In this document: piece after piece, positions 25,048 through 33,504 of the stretch
Numbering within the stretch: position 1 is the first letter of the stretch
Layout of the letters: every line of letters starts with the position of its first letter
NCBI GenBank assembly: GCA_945889625.1
Contig: CAMDCE010000001.1
Location: 124,001-188,000 of the forward strand
Direction of reading: 5' to 3'
DNA length: 64,000 nucleotides
Origin: Asaia bogorensis
GTDB taxonomy: Bacteria > Pseudomonadota > Alphaproteobacteria > Reyranellales > Reyranellaceae
The notes under the pieces: generated by a model
Told to the model about the DNA's origin: nothing
What the model saw: only the letters and a program-made list of their open reading frames with translations
Databases searched by the model: none
Translations under genes and position numbers: made by a program

Positions 25048-26025
25048 CTAATCGGCCTTGAGGCCCGCTTCCTTGGCGAGGCGGGCCCACTTGGCGAGGT
25101 CGTCGGCGACATAGGCCGCGAACTCGGCCGGCGTGCCGAATTGCGGGTCGGCGCCCAGTTCGGTGAATTTGCGCGCGATCTCGGGCGACCGGATGGTGGT
25201 GTCGACCGCGTCATGCAGGCGTTCGACCAGCGCGCTCGGCGTGCCAGCCGGCAAGAACACGCCGTAGGAGATCGCGCATTCGTAGCCCGGCAGGCCCGCT
25301 TCAGCGATGGTGGGAATGTCGGGTGCGGCGGCGGAGCGCACGGTCGAGGTCTGGCCGAGCGCGCGCAACTTGCCCGCCCTGGCGTGCGGCAGCGCTGTCG
25401 ACAGACCGCCGAAATAAGTGTCGACCAGCCCCGCCATCAGGTCGGCCATCGCCGGCCCGCCGCCCTTGTAGGGCACGTGCACGATGTCGACCTTGCCCAG
25501 CGACTTGAAGAGTTCGAGCGCCAGATGCGTGGCGCCGCCGGCCCCGGCCGACGCGCCGTTCAGCTTGCCCGGCTGGGCACGGGCGAGCGCCAGCAGTTCG
25601 GCGACATTCTTGGCCGGCAGATCGGGCCGCACCACCAGCAGCATGGGATTGATGCCGATCGGCGCCACCGCGGCGAAGTCGACGCGCACGTCGTAGGGCA
25701 GGTTGCGGTTGAGCGCCGCCGCGATCGTGGTCGAGCCGTTCGAGCCCAGCATGAAGACGCCGCCGTCGGGCGGGGCCTTGGCCACCGAGTTGGCGGCGAT
25801 CTCGCCGTTGGCCCCGGCCCGGTTCTCGACGACGACCGAGCGCTTCAACCGCTCGCCGATGCCGGGCGCAATGATGCGCGCCAAGAGGTCGTTGGGACCG
25901 CCCGGCGGAAATCCCACGACGAGGCGCAGCGGCCGGTCGGGAAAATCAACAGCCTGTGCGCGGGCAATTGCCAGCGGCAGGAAGGAGAGACCGGCGGCTG
26001 CGGCGCGGCGGGTGAGCATGGCCAT
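25048..26025 (-). CDS. Bug/TctC-family periplasmic tricarboxylate-type receptor
   Basis: The ATG at 26025 gives 325 residues with a signal peptide ending around ARAQA (residue 24). The Bug family pattern is complete: PDRPLRLVVGFPPGGPNDLL, RSVVVENRAGANGEIAAN, THLALELFKSLGKVDIVHVP, YKGGGPAMADLMAGLVD and AAPDIPTIAEAGLPGYE. It binds a carboxylate (the ligand is unknown) for a tripartite TctAB-type transporter or for sensing. No TctA/TctB genes are nearby, as usual for the expanded Bug families. It is convergent with the NIPSNAP gene and divergent from the next Bug gene, with family B repeats in the shared promoter region. Confidence 0.9.
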   Translation of the reverse strand: MAMLTRRAAAAGLSFLPLAIARAQAVDFPDRPLRLVVGFPPGGPNDLLARIIAPGIGERLKRSVVVENRAGANGEIAANSVAKAPPDGGVFMLGSNGSTTIAAALNRNLPYDVRVDFAAVAPIGINPMLLVVRPDLPAKNVAELLALARAQPGKLNGASAGAGGATHLALELFKSLGKVDIVHVPYKGGGPAMADLMAGLVDTYFGGLSTALPHARAGKLRALGQTSTVRSAAAPDIPTIAEAGLPGYECAISYGVFLPAGTPSALVERLHDAVDTTIRSPEIARKFTELGADPQFGTPAEFAAYVADDLAKWARLAKEAGLKAD

Positions 26026-26060
26026 GGCGGGAACTATGGTAGGCTTTCGTCCTTCCAGAG

Positions 26061-26140
26061 CATAGTCCGTCCGGTTGGAATCAGCCGGACGGACTATGCA
26101 ACTAAAGGAAATGCTTCGTACAACGCGGTTCCATTTGAGC
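26061..26140. repeat. Palindrome plus repeat family B, copy 2
   Basis: CATAGTCCGTCCGG (26061-26074) is the exact reverse complement of 26085-26098. It is followed by GGAAATGCTTCGTACAACGC (26107-26126), nearly identical to 11023-11042, and a GGTTCC...GGAAGCCGC segment. It lies between the divergent Bug receptor genes, close to the ribosome site of the 26166 gene, so it may influence expression of both. Confidence 0.75.
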
Positions 26141-26165
26141 GGAAGCCGCACCAGGAGGAAACGAA

Positions 26166-27140
26166 ATGAAACGCAGGACTTTCGTGGGCACGGCTGTTGC
26201 AGCGCTCGGGACAATGGCGGGCTCGACAGCGCAGGCGCAGGCCAAGATCGCCGGTGACGTGCGCTTCTTGTGCGGCTTCCCGCCGGGAGGCACCGCCGAT
26301 CTGCTGTGCCGCATCCTGGGCGATGCGGTGACGTCGGAGGTCGGCCAAAAGGTGATCGTCGAGACCAAGACGGGCGCGAGCGGCTTCATTGCCAACGAGA
26401 CCTTGGCCAATTCACCTCCCGACGGTCGCACCATCGGACTCGCCGCGATGGCCGCGCTGTGCGTGTCGCCGGTCATGCCGGGCCAGAAGCTGCCGATCAA
26501 CGTTGACACCGACCTGACGCCGATCGCCAGCATCGTCGGCGTTTACAACATCCTGGTGTTCGGCAAGCACGTGAAGTTCCGCACCGTGCCGGAGCTGATC
26601 GAGGCGGCGAAGAAAGAGCCCGGAAAAATCTCCTACGCCTCGGCGGGCAACGGCACGTCGCAACATCTCGCCGGCGAACTCTTCAAGAAGCTGGCCGGCG
26701 TCAACCTGCTGCACGTCCCTTACCGCGGCGGCGCGCCGGCCATCCAGGACATCGTCGCGGGCAATTGCGACGTGATGTTCGGCAACATGCCGGAGTTCCT
26801 CGGCCAGATCGCCGGCAACAACCTGATTCCGATCGCCTTCGGCTCGCCGCGCCAGTCGCCGATGTTCGCCACCCTGCCGCTGATCTCGCAATGGCTGCCG
26901 GGCTACGAGGTGGTGAACTGGTTCGCCACCTTCGGGCCGCGCGGCCTGCCGGCCGACCTCATCGGCCTGTGGAACAGGGCGCTGCGCGTCGCCGTCGCGA
27001 AGCCGGAGGTGCAGAAGCGCTTCGCGGACAGCGGCATGGATACGACGATCGGCTCGCCGGAAGACCTCAAGGCCACCATCGCCGCCGACCGCAAGAAATG
27101 GTCGGAGGTGATCCAGGCGGCCGGCATGCGCGCCGACTGA
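26166..27140 (+). CDS. Bug/TctC-family periplasmic receptor
   Basis: A 324-aa protein with a Tat-like or Sec signal (MKRRTFVGTAVAALGTMAGS, cleavage near AQAQA). Bug hallmarks are visible: VRFLCGFPPGGTADLLCRIL, KVIVETKTGASGFIANETLA, ISYASAGNGTSQHLAGELFK and LLHVPYRGGAPAIQDIVAGN. A strong AGGAGG site precedes the ATG. An alpha/beta hydrolase gene follows after 3 bases, so the receptor probably delivers a substrate (an ester or amide of a carboxylic acid) to that enzyme. Its own permease is not in the window. Confidence 0.9.
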   Translation: MKRRTFVGTAVAALGTMAGSTAQAQAKIAGDVRFLCGFPPGGTADLLCRILGDAVTSEVGQKVIVETKTGASGFIANETLANSPPDGRTIGLAAMAALCVSPVMPGQKLPINVDTDLTPIASIVGVYNILVFGKHVKFRTVPELIEAAKKEPGKISYASAGNGTSQHLAGELFKKLAGVNLLHVPYRGGAPAIQDIVAGNCDVMFGNMPEFLGQIAGNNLIPIAFGSPRQSPMFATLPLISQWLPGYEVVNWFATFGPRGLPADLIGLWNRALRVAVAKPEVQKRFADSGMDTTIGSPEDLKATIAADRKKWSEVIQAAGMRAD

Positions 27141-27143
27141 CAT

Positions 27144-27953
27144 ATGGCCCTGGCGAAGACGGCGCACGGAACCCTGCATTACGACGTCGTCGACCAGACG
27201 GCGCCCTGGCAGAAGCCGCGCGACGCCGTCCTGTTCCATCACGGCATCGGTGCCAGCGCCGCCCTCTGGGCGGGCTGGCTGCCGCAGCTCGTCGATCGCT
27301 ATCGCGTCGTCGTCTTCGACATGCGCGGTTACGGGCGCTCGCACATCCCGGCGGCCGATTTCAAATGGTCGCTCGATCTGATGGTCGAGGATCTGTTCGC
27401 CGTTGCCGCCGCCGCCGGGCTGTCACGGTTCCATCTCGTGGGCGAATCGATCGGCGGCACCGTGGCGCTTGCCGCGGCCCTCGCCCGACCAGAACGACTG
27501 GCCACACTCACCGTGAGCAATGGCGCTCATCTCGGCGCCTCGATCCAGGGCGTGGCAACCTGGCGGCGCGAACTCGATGAGGGCGGCGTGAAGCTTTGGT
27601 CGGATCGTTTCATGCCGAGCCGCTTCCATGATGGCGCGTTGTCGCCCGAACGCCTGAAGTGGTTTGCCAGCCAGCAGGAGCAATGGCCGCGCGACTCGAT
27701 CTTGAATGCGCTCGGTGTGTTGGTCGGCACCGATCTCACGCCGCGGCTGGGTGAGATAGAGTGCCCGACCCTGCTGCTGCATCCCGACGGCAGCCCGTTC
27801 ATTCCCGTGCCGGTCATGGCTGAGTTGCATCGATTGCTGCCCCATGCGCAGCTCAATGTTATCGGCCATTCGCGACACGGCCTGCCGTATTCCCACGCAT
27901 CGCAGTGCGCGGCCCTGTTGCGCTCGTTTCTCGACTCTGGCGTAGCGGGCTGA
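27144..27953 (+). CDS. Alpha/beta hydrolase
   Basis: A 269-residue alpha/beta-hydrolase-fold enzyme: VLFHHGIGASAALWAGWLPQ (oxyanion region), VVVFDMRGYGRS, HLVGESIGGTVALAAALARP with the nucleophile Ser, an acid in CPTLLLHPDGSPF, and GHSRHGLPYS with the catalytic His. The pattern fits 3-oxoadipate-enol-lactonase-like and other small esterases. No signal peptide, so it is cytoplasmic. It is the second gene of an operon with a Bug receptor (3-base gap); the family-1 binding protein gene starts 50 bases after its stop. Confidence 0.87.
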   Translation: MALAKTAHGTLHYDVVDQTAPWQKPRDAVLFHHGIGASAALWAGWLPQLVDRYRVVVFDMRGYGRSHIPAADFKWSLDLMVEDLFAVAAAAGLSRFHLVGESIGGTVALAAALARPERLATLTVSNGAHLGASIQGVATWRRELDEGGVKLWSDRFMPSRFHDGALSPERLKWFASQQEQWPRDSILNALGVLVGTDLTPRLGEIECPTLLLHPDGSPFIPVPVMAELHRLLPHAQLNVIGHSRHGLPYSHASQCAALLRSFLDSGVAG

Positions 27954-28003
27954 TATCGACTCGCGGCATCGTTGAGGATCGGACGGCAATAACGGACGAG
28001 GAA

Positions 28004-29371
28004 ATGATGAGACGGGTACTGGCTGCCGCCGCCCTGGCAATCGCCTTTTCTGCAGCGCCCGGCTTTGCCCAGGAAAAGCTCGCAGTGTGGTGGGTCAAGG
28101 GCAGCTACAAGTCCGAAGACGACGCGTTGCTCACGGCGATCAGGAAATTCGAGACCAAGACCGGCGTCAAAGTCGAGCTCTCGCAGTTTGCCGAACAGGA
28201 TATCGTTGCCAAGACGATTGTCGCTCTGGAGTCCGGTTCGCCGCCCGACCTCGCTTATGCCGACACCTACGACGTGCAAGTCGCGGGCAAGTGGGCGTTT
28301 GACGGTCTTCTCGAGGACATCTCCGATGTCATCGAGCCGATGAAGAGCCGGTTCTCGCCCAACACCGTCGAAACCGCCTACCTCTACAACGACAAGACCA
28401 GGAAGAAGGCCTACTACGCCTTCCCGACCAAGCAGGAGACGCTGCACATCCAGTACTGGAAGGACATGCTGGGAATGGCGGGCTTCAAGGAAAGCGATAT
28501 TCCCGGCACCTGGAAGGAGTTTTGGTCGTTCTGGTGCGACGCCGCGCAGCCGGCCTACCGCAAGGTCACCAACAACCGCGTTTATGGCACCGGCTTCCCG
28601 ATGGGCGTCGAATCGACCGACTCTTTCCTGTCGTTTCTGAGCTGGGTCGACGCCTACAACGTCAAGCTGGTCGACGATGCCGGGCGCCTGCTGGTCGACG
28701 ACCCCAAGGTCAAGGCGGGGCTGGTCAATGCGCTCAAGGATTACACCGACGTCTATGTGAAGGGCTGCACGCCGCCCGCATCGACGACCTGGAAGGACGC
28801 CGCCAACAACGTCGCCTTCGACGACCGTACGATCATGATGACGCACAACCGCACGATCTCGATTGCGCTCAAGTGGCTGGACGTCGCCAACAACGAGCGG
28901 CTGACGGCCGAGCAGCGTGCCGCCGGCCGCAAGGCCTATGACGAGCTGATCGCCACGGCCGGGTTCCCCGACAAGCCCGACGGTTCGCCGATGGTCTATC
29001 GCACCTCGGTGAAGGTCGGCGTGATCTTCCAGGCGTCCAGGAACAAGAAGCGGGCGCGCGAACTTCTGACGTTCCTGCTCGAAGAGGACAATCTCCGTCC
29101 CTACGTCGAGGGCGCCCTCGGCCGCTGGTTTCCGGTGACCAAGGAAAGCCAGAAGAGCCCGTTCTGGCAGGTCGACAAGCATCGCAAGGCGGCGCACGAC
29201 CAGTTCATGGCCGGCACGTTGCCCTTCGAATTCACCAGGAACTACAAGTTCGCCACCCTGAATAAGGAGAACATCTGGGCCAAGGCGATGAACCGGGTGG
29301 TGAACGACAGGGTGCCGGTCGACAAGGCGGTCGACGAGCTGATCGCCCGCATCAAGGAAGTGGTGAACTGA
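28004..29371 (+). CDS. Extracellular solute-binding protein family 1 (sugar/polyol-type)
   Basis: From the ATG at 28004 the protein has 455 residues with a signal peptide ending at GFAQ (residue 25). The family-1 fold is visible: KLAVWWVKGSYKSEDDALL, the FAEQDIVAKTIVALESGSPPDL motif, KQETLHIQYWKDML and GTWKEFWSFWCDA. It should bind a sugar or other polar solute in the periplasm for an ABC importer. No permease or ATPase gene is next to it; only small hypothetical genes follow. It may share a transcript with the Bug-hydrolase operon just upstream. Confidence 0.88.
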   Translation: MMRRVLAAAALAIAFSAAPGFAQEKLAVWWVKGSYKSEDDALLTAIRKFETKTGVKVELSQFAEQDIVAKTIVALESGSPPDLAYADTYDVQVAGKWAFDGLLEDISDVIEPMKSRFSPNTVETAYLYNDKTRKKAYYAFPTKQETLHIQYWKDMLGMAGFKESDIPGTWKEFWSFWCDAAQPAYRKVTNNRVYGTGFPMGVESTDSFLSFLSWVDAYNVKLVDDAGRLLVDDPKVKAGLVNALKDYTDVYVKGCTPPASTTWKDAANNVAFDDRTIMMTHNRTISIALKWLDVANNERLTAEQRAAGRKAYDELIATAGFPDKPDGSPMVYRTSVKVGVIFQASRNKKRARELLTFLLEEDNLRPYVEGALGRWFPVTKESQKSPFWQVDKHRKAAHDQFMAGTLPFEFTRNYKFATLNKENIWAKAMNRVVNDRVPVDKAVDELIARIKEVVN

Positions 29372-29445
29372 TCGTCGGCGCCGTGAAAGGGTAGGGCCGT
29401 TCTCGGCGAAATTGACCGCCGGTGGACGGTCTGGAACGATAGGCG

Positions 29446-29685
29446 ATGCACTTCGCGATCCTGGGCGAAATCAGGGCGACGGAAACGATCGCGACGGGCT
29501 CTGGCATCAGGGAAATCGCTCGGCTGCGGAAGCTCCACGGCACCGGCCGCTGGCGCAAGCGCAAGGGATTTGCACAGGTGAGGCTTCGGAACGGCGCGGT
29601 CGTCACCGCTGAAATTCACTGGTATGAAGCGGGCAACATTGGCAAGCGCGAGTTCAAGATCAAGCGACTCCTGCGAGGAGAGTAG
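29446..29685 (+). CDS. Conserved hypothetical protein, 79 aa (first of a small pair)
   Basis: A 79-aa very basic protein (HGTGRWRKRKGFAQVRLRNG, REFKIKRLL) with an N-terminal helix and a short beta-like region (VVTAEIHWYEAGNIG). The pattern ATETIATGSGIREIARLRK is one I associate with small alphaproteobacterial hypothetical proteins, but I know no function. It is followed 2 bases later by a 75-aa partner gene, so the two form a unit. Nucleic-acid binding is conceivable from the charge but not shown. Confidence 0.65.
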   Translation: MHFAILGEIRATETIATGSGIREIARLRKLHGTGRWRKRKGFAQVRLRNGAVVTAEIHWYEAGNIGKREFKIKRLLRGE

Positions 29686-29687
29686 TC

Positions 29688-29915
29688 ATGGCTAGACCGG
29701 CAAAAAGACTCGTCATCTGTCTCGACAACGCCGGCTACGAAGCGTCGCTGGAGCGTCGAAAGATATATCTGTCGATCCCAGATCCGAAGGTCGAGAAGCT
29801 TGGCCAGATTCGCGTGATAGACGAGTCTGGCGAGGACTATCTGTACGACAAGCACGCCTTTCGGGAATTGTCGCTTCCGCTCTCCATTCGCCGTGCGGTT
29901 CTATTGGCGGCATGA
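29688..29915 (+). CDS. Conserved hypothetical protein, 75 aa (second of a small pair)
   Basis: A 75-residue protein with the recognisable core LVICLDNAGYEASLERRKIY, then LGQIRVIDESGEDYLYDKHA. The DESGEDYLY element is shared by a family of short bacterial proteins without known function. An AGGAGAG ribosome site precedes the ATG. It directly follows the basic 79-aa gene and the pair ends in a hairpin-containing spacer. The fold is probably a small beta-barrel. No toxin or antitoxin motif is seen, although the two-gene layout is similar. Confidence 0.65.
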   Translation: MARPAKRLVICLDNAGYEASLERRKIYLSIPDPKVEKLGQIRVIDESGEDYLYDKHAFRELSLPLSIRRAVLLAA

Positions 29916-30196
29916 TGTTGAGAGCTTTTGCTGGCTTGCAACAGCGATCTAACGGGCATTCCGCAAGCACAGGTCCTCGGGCCTCACCGCCGGCGCGGTG
30001 AGGGGGTAGGGCGCGAGCCTTTCAACAGAATCACCTCGCCCTGAGGCGGGCGCCAATCAGGACGCATCGCTCTGCGGTGCTTTTTGGGGTGAGGTCCGTG
30101 CGGTTCGGTCTTCGGAACGCGCTTTGGATCACCGAGGCGGCGCAGCCGGTAAATCCATCGTAAGGTACGCCCTCGCGATCGAGAGGGGAGAACGCC
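29916..30196. other. Spacer with hairpin and no supported gene
   Basis: About 280 bases. CCTCACCGC (29982-29990) and GCGGTGAGG (29995-30003) form a perfect hairpin with a 4-base loop, probably the terminator of the small-protein pair. The rest has low-complexity GC-rich text (GGGGGTAGGGCGCGAGCC, TTTTTGGGGTGAGG) and the promoter region of the thiolase gene, without a clear consensus. Confidence 0.5.
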
Positions 30197-31453
30197 ATGC
30201 CGATGCCGGTCGAGACCGACACAACGAGTCCCAAATATCTGCGCGACAAGTACGCCATCGTTGGCGTCGGCGAGACGACCTATATGCGCGGCTCCGGCGT
30301 GACGACACGCGCGCTCGGCAGCTGGGCGGTGCGCAATGCCATCGAGGACGCCGGCCTGAAACCGTCCGATGTCGACGGCATATTGTCCTACCAGGGAGTC
30401 GATTCGACCTTTTCGACTTTCGTCGCCGGCGACCTCGGTATCCGCCCGAACTTCTACATGGACGTGTTCGGCGGCGGCTCCTCGACCGAGGCGCTGGTTG
30501 GCATGGCGATGGGCCTGATCGAGGCCGGCATGTGCAAGGTCGTGGTGATCTTTCGTGCCATGAACGGCTTCTCCCAGGTCCGCATCGGCGGCACCGGAGC
30601 GCGCTCGGTGGCGCCGGTGTCGGGCGACATGCTGCACGCCCGCTCCTATGGTTGGCAGAGCGCAGGCCAGATGTTCAGCCCGACCTTCATGCGCCACATG
30701 TACGATTACGGCACGCGGCCCGAGCAGGTGGCCGCCGTCAAGGCGATCCACAGCGAGCATGGCTCGAACAATCCCAAGGCCTTCTACAAGAAGCGCGTCA
30801 CCGTCGCCGACGTGCTGGCCAGCCGCATCATCTGCAAGCCGCTGCATCTGCTGGATTGCTGTGTCGAGACCGACAACGGCACTGCGCTGGTCGTGACCAC
30901 TGCCGACCGGGCGCGCGACTGCCGCCATCCGCGCACGCTGATCCGCGGCGTCGTCGGTCGATGCAGCAAGCCGCGCACCGACATGCATTACCAGCACGGC
31001 CCGATCTCGACGGTCGCCGGCCATTATGCGCGTGAGATCCTGTGGCCCAACGCCGGGGTCGGGCCGGAAGATGTTGACGTCACCGGCTCCTATGATGCCT
31101 TCACTTTCACCACCATGCTGCAGCTCGAGGACTACGGCTTCTGCAAGAAGGGCGAAGGCGGCGAGTATGTCAGCGATGGCACGATCCGCCTCGGCGGGCG
31201 GCGCCCCAACAACACCAGCGGCGGCCATCTGAACGAGGGCTATACGCACGGGCTGAACATGGTGATCGAGAACGTGCGCCAGCTGCGCCACGATGCCGAC
31301 GATTCGTGTCCGGTGGGCCCCGACGGCAAGCGCCAGCACACCTACGACTACCGCGAGGGCGGCTGCCGGCAGGTCAGGAAATGCGAAGTAACGGCCAATC
31401 TGGGCTGGGCCAACCCGGGCACCGGCTCGGCCATGGTCATGCGGCGCGATTAG
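30197..31453 (+). CDS. Thiolase-like protein lacking the nucleophile cysteine (Ltp2-type)
   Basis: A 418-aa protein of the thiolase superfamily (AIVGVGETTYMRGSGVTTRA, then VDGILSYQGVDSTF). At the site where thiolases have the nucleophile Cys the sequence is DVFGGGSSTEALVGMAMGL, with no Cys. This is the state of Ltp2, the steroid side-chain retro-aldolase, which works with a DUF35 partner; the family also includes SCP-X-like proteins. A DUF35 gene follows 11 bases downstream, as for Ltp2-ChsH2. A carbon-carbon lyase or aldolase activity on a CoA thioester is inferred rather than thiolysis. An AGGGGAG site precedes the ATG. Confidence 0.8.
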   Translation: MPMPVETDTTSPKYLRDKYAIVGVGETTYMRGSGVTTRALGSWAVRNAIEDAGLKPSDVDGILSYQGVDSTFSTFVAGDLGIRPNFYMDVFGGGSSTEALVGMAMGLIEAGMCKVVVIFRAMNGFSQVRIGGTGARSVAPVSGDMLHARSYGWQSAGQMFSPTFMRHMYDYGTRPEQVAAVKAIHSEHGSNNPKAFYKKRVTVADVLASRIICKPLHLLDCCVETDNGTALVVTTADRARDCRHPRTLIRGVVGRCSKPRTDMHYQHGPISTVAGHYAREILWPNAGVGPEDVDVTGSYDAFTFTTMLQLEDYGFCKKGEGGEYVSDGTIRLGGRRPNNTSGGHLNEGYTHGLNMVIENVRQLRHDADDSCPVGPDGKRQHTYDYREGGCRQVRKCEVTANLGWANPGTGSAMVMRRD

Positions 31454-31464
31454 GGAGAAAGACC

Positions 31465-31986
31465 ATGGCACTGCAAGCGACCTACCTCGGCATGCCGCTC
31501 GACGTGAACGACCTCGACGTCGAGAACCTGGCGTATTTCAAGCACTGCGCGGCGCACGAATTTCATCTGCAAAAGTGCAGCGCCTGCAGCCTTGTGCGCT
31601 ATCCGCCGACCACCGCCTGTCCGTGGTGCGCCAGCCCAAAGTCGGAATGGGTGCCGGTCGATGGGCGCGGCGCCGTCCACTCCTACACCGAGGTCCACCA
31701 CGCCATTCAGCCTGCCTTCAAGGCGCACGCGCCCTATCTCATCCTGCTGGTCGACCTCGACACGCAGAAGGGCAAGCCGAGCGAGCATGAGGCACTGCGG
31801 GTCGTCGGCAACCTCGCGACGCCCGATGGCGTGTTGGCGCCGCCGGAGATGGTGCGTCGTGTCGGCATCGGCACACGCGTCCGCATGGTCTTCAGCGACG
31901 TGGCCCCGGGTCTCGCCCTGCCGCAATGGACCATCGACGAGGCCGCGACCCAGCCCGACAAGCCGTGGCGCTATCCGCAGGAGTGA
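31465..31986 (+). CDS. Zn-ribbon OB-fold protein (DUF35), partner of the thiolase-like protein
   Basis: A 173-aa protein with a rubredoxin-like zinc ribbon (Cys36-x2-Cys39 in KCSACSL and Cys50-x2-Cys53 in ACPWCASPK) followed by an OB-fold (GAVHSYTEVHHAI, PYLILLVDLDTQ, GTRVRMVFSD). DUF35 proteins bind acyl-CoA and pair with thiolase-fold partners as obligate subunits. The 11-base gap to the thiolase-like gene supports this. It converges with an MFS transporter gene. Confidence 0.9.
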   Translation: MALQATYLGMPLDVNDLDVENLAYFKHCAAHEFHLQKCSACSLVRYPPTTACPWCASPKSEWVPVDGRGAVHSYTEVHHAIQPAFKAHAPYLILLVDLDTQKGKPSEHEALRVVGNLATPDGVLAPPEMVRRVGIGTRVRMVFSDVAPGLALPQWTIDEAATQPDKPWRYPQE

Positions 31987-32073
31987 TTGGGCGCAGGTTC
32001 GGGGTCATGCCGGCCGGGCGGCGGCGAGCAAGGCGCGGCGCGGCAAATTGCGGGGCATGGCGCCCTCCTCAAC

Positions 32074-33381
32074 TCAAGCGCGGGCGGGCTGAAGCGGCAA
32101 TGGGGCAACGGCGCGGCTGGCCAGACGTTTGCGATCGGTCTCCGGACGGATGAACAGCAGGCCGATGACCCCGCCGACCAGCAGCAGCAGGCCGAGGATG
32201 AAGAAGCCCTTCTCGTAGCCGGCCGCCGGCGAGGCGGCGCTCTCGATAACAAAGCCCATGGCGTAGGGCGCTACGACGCCGGCAAAGGTGACGACCGAGG
32301 TGGCGATCGCAAGCATCGCGGCGCGTTGCGGCTGCGGCGTGAGCTCGCTCACGATCATCGGGATGACGACGAAGATCGTGCTGCCGATCGCGGTGCCGAA
32401 GACCAGGCAGGCAAGCTTGAGTTCGGGCGTCGGCATCGAGCCGACGAAGGGCAGCGCGCAGCCGCCCAGTATCACCGTGGTGGCGGCCAGCGCGCCGCGG
32501 CAGAGGCGGCTCGAGACGCCTTGCTTCTTCAGCCGCTGCGAGACCGCGCCGCCGGTCAGCACCACGATCATGCCGAAGATCCACGGCAGGATGGTGAGGT
32601 TGCCGCCAACCTCCTGGGAATAGCCCAGCCCTTCGACCAGGTAGGAGGTGAACCAGGTGAGCCCGAGCGCCAGGCCCGAGTAGCTGGCGAAGCCCGCGCA
32701 GCAGACGGCGATGATGGTGGGCGAGGTGAGCAGGTAGCGGTAGGGCACGTGCCGGCCGGCTGCCTCTCCAGTTCCGTCGGCGGTGGTCATCGGCGCATCG
32801 ACCAGCGTGCCCTCGCGGCCGAGGAACACCCACAGCACCGCCCACAACAGGCCGACCACGCCCAGCGCGCCGAACGCCCAGTGCCAGGAATAGGTGACGA
32901 TGATCCAGTTGAGCACCGGCACCGCGACGATGACGCCCATCGCCGAGCCCTGGGCGATGATGGCGGTCGGCACGCCGCGCAGCGAATCGGGAAACCACTT
33001 GTAGATGGCATGCGTCGCCACGGGTCCGGCCGGCCCCTCGCCGGCGCCCAGCACGATGCGCGAGGCGATCAGCACTTCGAGGCTGACCGCGCCCAGCATC
33101 GGGAACTGCACCACCGACCAGACGATGGCCATGACCAGGAGCGCGTGGCGCGTCTGCACGCGGTTGGCGAGGAAGCCCACCAGCACGGCCGAAATGGCGA
33201 ACAGGAAGAAGAACGACGAGCCGATCAGCCCGAACTGCTTGGGTGTCAGGCCGAGCTCGTGCTTGATCGGCTCGGCTGCCAGCCCGACCACGACCTTGTC
33301 GGCGAAGTTGATCAGCATGAATAGGAAGATCAGGGCGGTCATGCCCCAAGCGCCCTTGAGAGGGCGTTCCTTTGCTGTCAC
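32074..33381 (-). CDS. MFS transporter, anion:cation-symporter-like
   Basis: A GTG at 33381 with a GCGGA site gives 435 residues; the frame is open to 33468 but the extra 29 residues are not hydrophobic and contain Cys-rich random sequence. Twelve membrane helices are readable. FMLINFADKVVVGLAAEPIK, the LVGFLANRVQTR loop and a GPAGPVATHAIYKWFPDSLR segment resemble ACS-family carriers for organic acids (phthalate, glucarate type). It is likely a proton symporter importing a carboxylate. It ends 87 bases from the convergent DUF35 gene. Confidence 0.82.
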   Translation of the reverse strand: MTAKERPLKGAWGMTALIFLFMLINFADKVVVGLAAEPIKHELGLTPKQFGLIGSSFFFLFAISAVLVGFLANRVQTRHALLVMAIVWSVVQFPMLGAVSLEVLIASRIVLGAGEGPAGPVATHAIYKWFPDSLRGVPTAIIAQGSAMGVIVAVPVLNWIIVTYSWHWAFGALGVVGLLWAVLWVFLGREGTLVDAPMTTADGTGEAAGRHVPYRYLLTSPTIIAVCCAGFASYSGLALGLTWFTSYLVEGLGYSQEVGGNLTILPWIFGMIVVLTGGAVSQRLKKQGVSSRLCRGALAATTVILGGCALPFVGSMPTPELKLACLVFGTAIGSTIFVVIPMIVSELTPQPQRAAMLAIATSVVTFAGVVAPYAMGFVIESAASPAAGYEKGFFILGLLLLVGGVIGLLFIRPETDRKRLASRAVAPLPLQPARA

Positions 33382-33449
33382 TCCGCAGCACTCCCTATGC
33401 CCGATGACCGGGTCTTGTGGCTCATTAAGACAGCTGCGTGCGCCAAAGA

Positions 33450-33483
33450 AAAGGGCGCCCCGTTGCACTCGGCGGCGCCCTTT
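33450..33483. terminator. Bidirectional terminator after the LivK-like gene
   Basis: AAAGGGCGCC (33450-33459) pairs exactly with GGCGCCCTTT (33474-33483). On the minus strand it is followed by TTTTC and lies 21 bases after the receptor stop at 33505. It separates the receptor gene from the MFS gene downstream. Confidence 0.75.
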
Positions 33484-33504
33484 CCGATGTGGCTTGGCGA
33501 GAGA

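Noticed and set aside
28004..29371. Complete sugar ABC transporter
   Set aside because: Only the binding protein is present. No permease or ATPase gene lies beside it, so only an orphan binding protein is called.
29446..29915. Toxin-antitoxin system
   Set aside because: Size and pairing fit, but neither protein shows a known toxin or antitoxin motif.
31987..33324. Plus-strand frame of 445 codons across the second MFS gene
   Set aside because: Same shadow pattern as above. The minus-strand product has twelve clear membrane segments.
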